This document shows, piece by piece, positions 20,213 to 22,845 of a stretch of DNA of 22,845 nucleotides. Origin of the DNA: Chara braunii (lineage: Eukaryota > Streptophyta > Charophyceae > Charales > Characeae); NCBI GenBank assembly GCA_003427395.1, contig BFEA01000257.1, forward strand, positions 1,864,844 to 1,887,688, read 5' to 3'. Below the pieces are notes generated by a model. That model was not told the DNA's origin and ran no database searches. It saw nothing but the letters and a program-made list of their open reading frames with translations. Position 1 is the first letter of the stretch. Each line of letters opens with the position of its first letter. The position numbers and the translations under genes are program-made.

Positions 20213-21478
20213 ATACTCCTATTAGGGTATTGGGTATTTCTCTTTCAGAAACAGGAAGACCAACAACTAATGATGGGTGTATATTCAAACAGGCATATGC
20301 TAAGCTGAAACTGTGGAAGGGTAAGCATACTTCTCTCTTTGGCCGTACTCTGGTAACCAATAATGTGGTTCTAGCCTCGATCTGGTATAAATCAGCAATA
20401 TGGGTGTTAAAAAAGAAAGAGCTAAAGACCCTGCAACGTCAGCTATCTTCTTTTTTATGGAGGGGCAACCATGAGCTTGATAAGGTAATTAGTAGGGTAG
20501 CGTGACAATCAGTGATACAACCCAAGGTAAGAGGAGGGTTAGGCATCATTGATCCTTCTTTACAAGCTATGACCCTATCAATTCAATGGATTAAACACCT
20601 TCTCTTTAATCTCCAAACCCCTTGGAGTGGATTGGCATGGGAACAAATCAGACGTCTGACACCAAAGATACCTGACAACATAGATCCAATGATGTGGCTT
20701 GAAAACAGGTTTTTTACCACTCCAAGAGGGATAGTGAATGAACCAATGGATCAAAGGGTATCAAATAGGAAGGCGGCAATAATGAATTTATATAATGATT
20801 CGTTTTGGACTAACCTCATTAAAACATGAAGGAGATTACCATTAACAAACCAAAACCCCCCTGGTAGATGGGAAGAGGTATGTCAACAACCACTTTTTTA
20901 TAATAGTCTTCTTAAAGATCCTCAAGGATGTGTTCTTCATTGTGCAGATTCTCCTTGGAGAGGGTGGGTTAAAAATGGTATTGTTAGAATAAAAGACATC
21001 TGGAACAGTGAAGAAAGAGAGTGGATTACCCCTTCACAGTTACAGACCCACCTTAGGTATTGTCATCATTCTGAAAAAGCTTTAGAAAATTTGATTGACT
21101 TGATGTCTTTGGATTGGGTAAGGATTTAAAAAAATGACCCTCAGTTATTAGAAGGTGATTGAGTTGATATGAATGATCAGTTAAATATGATTGAAATATC
21201 ATACGTAGTATTGTAGTAGTTTTGGAGGATGGGGAGATCCTTCTTACTACCTATGAAATTGATAGTAATCAAACAGTTATAATCAAGGACCCGAATAGTA
21301 TAAAGAAGGTTACAAAGGAGCAGGTATTCAAAATCAGAGTATTGAAGTACAAAGATAAATTGATAGTCTTTAAACCTAATACATCTATAAGTCATCTGAC
21401 TCTTGATCCTGCAAATTGAAAGTGGTCTAATACAGGAAGGAAGAAAGAAGGTATTCTTCTACTCTTCGCACGTTAACA

Positions 21479-22240
21479 GTGAAGTCCACTTATAGGATGC
21501 TTCACCCTAAGATTTTTTTTAAGGACAAGGTTGAAGAAAGATGGATGAAGCATCTTAATGTTAATAAGGAATCACTAAGAAAGGTAAAATGGTTTAGTAA
21601 GACCAAAATTAAACCTGCAAAAGTGGTTTCACTACAATGGCAAATAGAGCATAGATGTCTACCCACAAATGGCTGGCTTATAGATAGATCGACATTGGAA
21701 CAAAGAGGGAAAGTTCTTCCATGGTGTAAATTTTTTAAGTCTGCGTTTCCTTCTAAGTTAATTCCTGAGACAATCGAGCATGTATTATTACAGTGTTCTG
21801 GGGCAATTTGGCTATGGAGATGGTGGGACCGTATTTGGTCTAATTTGGAAATAAAAGTCCAATGGCCATGGAACTAGAGAGTCCTTCTTCTTGAAACCTG
21901 GTCCCCTGAATTTATTGATGAATTCTCACAAAATGTATACAATATGGGTAGGAGAGCGGTATTATGGGCAATATGGTTGAGAAGATGTATGAATGAAATG
22001 GAAGGAGTCAGACTAGATGAACCAGAACTCACTGACACAGTTAAGCAACAAATACAAACTGATATCAATATAAAATGGGAACAGTCTAAAAAAAAAAAAA
22101 AATTTATATCCGCACCAAAGGAAATCCTGCAACACATTCAACGCAGGTCGGGAGCAGCCCCCGCATGTTCTCTCGTGAGCACGGTTCTGGCTGCTACAGG
22201 GTTCCCCGTATGCCGACAAATTAGGAGTAGTGGTAGGTAG
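21479..22240 (+). pseudogene. LINE-B ORF2 C-terminus (zf-RVT-like)
   Basis: The frame at 21479-21877 has the zf-RVT pattern: KVVSLQWQIEHRCLPTNGWL, a Cys in LPWCKFF where LINE-A has CSCC, and ETIEHVLLQC followed by WRWWDRIW. The second Cys of the pair is replaced by Phe, so metal binding is probably lost. A TAG at 21875-21877 stands where LINE-A has Trp. The frame resumes at 21944 (RRAVLWAIWLRRCMN, matching RRTILWVLWWQRCVL of LINE-A) and passes through a 15-A run at 22088-22102. Confidence 0.82.
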
Positions 22241-22845
22241 GTAGTGTGAGGTGAAATTGAGAGAAGAACACAGCTTAAAAAAAAAAAGCAAAAAACAAAA
22301 CAAAACAAAACAAAAAAACAAAAAAACAAAAAAAAAAACCGATGCAACCAATGCTGGATAGGAGGAACCCACGGGGGGGAAATGGGGAAGGTTGAACGGG
22401 AAGGGGCAAGGAGAGGAGAAGAGGAAGAGCTGAGACAAGATTATAAGCTTGTTTTTAATGACTGGACTATGATCCATCCAACTATCCCTTTACGACCACT
22501 ATCGGATTTCCCAGACCCTTTTTCCCCCTCGGCACTAAGTCTGGTCCCAAGGGCTTGGTTTGGGTATGAATGAAGTCAAAAAAAGAGGAAAAGATGGTAT
22601 TCATGGTATTCATATTTTATGTTAATTAGGTTGATAGATAAGATGGGAAGAGTGCTAGAATGAAGCAGTTACATCTGGCGCCCTAATGGGGTGAAGAGAC
22701 ACATCTCAACCAACTCTATAGTTCAAGCATAATGTTCTTTCATATCATTCATGTATTCATGTATTCAAGGGACGCTGGACCCGGTTTCCAGCAGGTGTTG
22801 CTCCCCACCAATAGATAGAGCTGTTTTTGTTATTAAAAAAAAAAA
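22241..22845 (+). other. LINE-B 3' UTR with A-rich tract and poly-A
   Basis: After the end of ORF2 homology comes an A-rich tract (22277-22338, with CAAAA repeats). Next are the box TCTGGCGCC (22674-22682) followed by GGTGAAGA (22690-22697), the stem-loop, the CTCCCCACCAATAGAT block, and 11 terminal A residues (22835-22845). The same landmarks appear in the LINE-A 3' UTR in the same order. No open frame here looks coding. Confidence 0.75.
22774..22792 (+). promoter_or_regulatory. 3'-tail RNA stem-loop of LINE-B
   Basis: GCTGGA, loop CCCGGTT, TCCAGC: a perfect 6-bp stem with a 7-nt loop, preceded by GGGAC and about 40 nt upstream of the poly-A. It matches the LINE-A stem-loop (1254-1272, minus strand). 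It is the likely recognition structure for the element's reverse transcriptase, by analogy with stringent-type LINEs. Confidence 0.72.

Larger units (their letters stand above)
17793..22240 (+). pseudogene. LINE-B ORF2 pseudogene (endonuclease-RT-zf-RVT)
   Basis: This is the counterpart of LINE-A ORF2. The start codon is degraded: VDALYNKD stands where LINE-A has MDDIDTLY. The endonuclease covers about 17850-18629, with LNVNGL, a stop in the QETHL motif (TAG 17969-17971), GDFNAAPN, SRIDLILI and LDH. The RT covers about 19320-20200, with motif A FIDFEKAYDNVDW at 19702-19746 and FVDD at 20024-20035. The connection follows at 20200-20829, then the C-terminal region to about 22240. Stops include 18137, 18627, 18966, 19375, 19420, 19441, 19606, 19681, 20503, 21160 and 21875. 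Frameshifts occur near 17940, before 19928 and near 20210. Confidence 0.88.
13832..22845 (+). mobile_element. LINE-B, near full-length decayed non-LTR retrotransposon
   Basis: The element runs ORF1 (13832-17699), a gap of about 90 nt, ORF2 (about 17793-22240), a 3' UTR with an A-rich tract, the family stem-loop (22774-22792) and a terminal run of 11 A that coincides with the end of the window. The length of about 9 kb is long for a plant LINE because ORF1 is long. It aligns domain by domain with LINE-A and LINE-C but is A+T-rich and depleted of CpG. Stops and frameshifts are frequent, so it cannot encode an active machinery. Its 5' end may reach left to about 13300. Confidence 0.87.

Noticed and set aside
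17969-21877. Reassigned genetic code (TAA/TAG read as Gln, as in some green algae and ciliates).
   Set aside because: Several in-frame TAA/TAG codons do align with Gln, but others align with Trp (18966, 19420, 21875) and TGA also aligns with Trp. Frameshifts are common too. Decay by C-to-T change explains nearly all of them without a new code.

Overview
The window is eukaryotic repeat DNA, and I recognise no host gene, tRNA, rRNA or CRISPR array. Its framework is one family of non-LTR retrotransposons (LINEs), present in three decayed pieces. ORF2 has an N-terminal AP-type endonuclease, a reverse transcriptase and a C-terminal zf-RVT-like Cys/His region. ORF1 is a nucleic-acid-binding, zinc-knuckle protein. 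This arrangement is typical of plant and streptophyte-alga LINEs, so a plant or charophyte-type genome is my best guess, at low confidence. Three N bases (455, 537, 16678) and a right edge that stops inside a poly-A suggest a short draft contig.

Layout. 1-1218 is a patchwork: poly-T runs, the 3' tail of a plus-strand retroposon with a 32-A tail (645-748), and a 95-bp foldback (1071-1165). 1219-7811 is LINE-A on the minus strand, running from the C-terminal half of ORF1 through ORF2 to a 3' UTR. 7812-9294 is an anonymous element whose ends carry many TAACG/CAACG words and palindromes; inside are two hairpin-bearing AT-rich units and a CA-rich minisatellite. 9295-11349 is LINE-C on the minus strand, the N-terminal part of a second ORF1. 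11540-13290 is a polypyrimidine tract followed by a G-rich minisatellite with a higher-order period of about 294 bp. From about 13300 to the right edge lies LINE-B on the plus strand, nearly full length: 5' region, ORF1 13832-17699, ORF2 about 17793-22240, 3' UTR and poly-A.

How the parts relate. ORF1 would bind and package the element RNA. ORF2 would nick the target and reverse-transcribe from the 3' tail. All copies are broken by frameshifts and stops. At aligned positions 16 of 17 stops I could compare come from C:G to T:A transitions at Gln, Trp or Arg codons, the pattern left by decay of methylated cytosine. The most informative signals are: a 19-nt stem-loop in the 3' tails of three retroelement ends, with two compensatory base-pair changes; an unusually long ORF1 with conserved modules I cannot assign to a family; and the AACGSG-bordered element sitting exactly between two non-matching ORF1 fragments.
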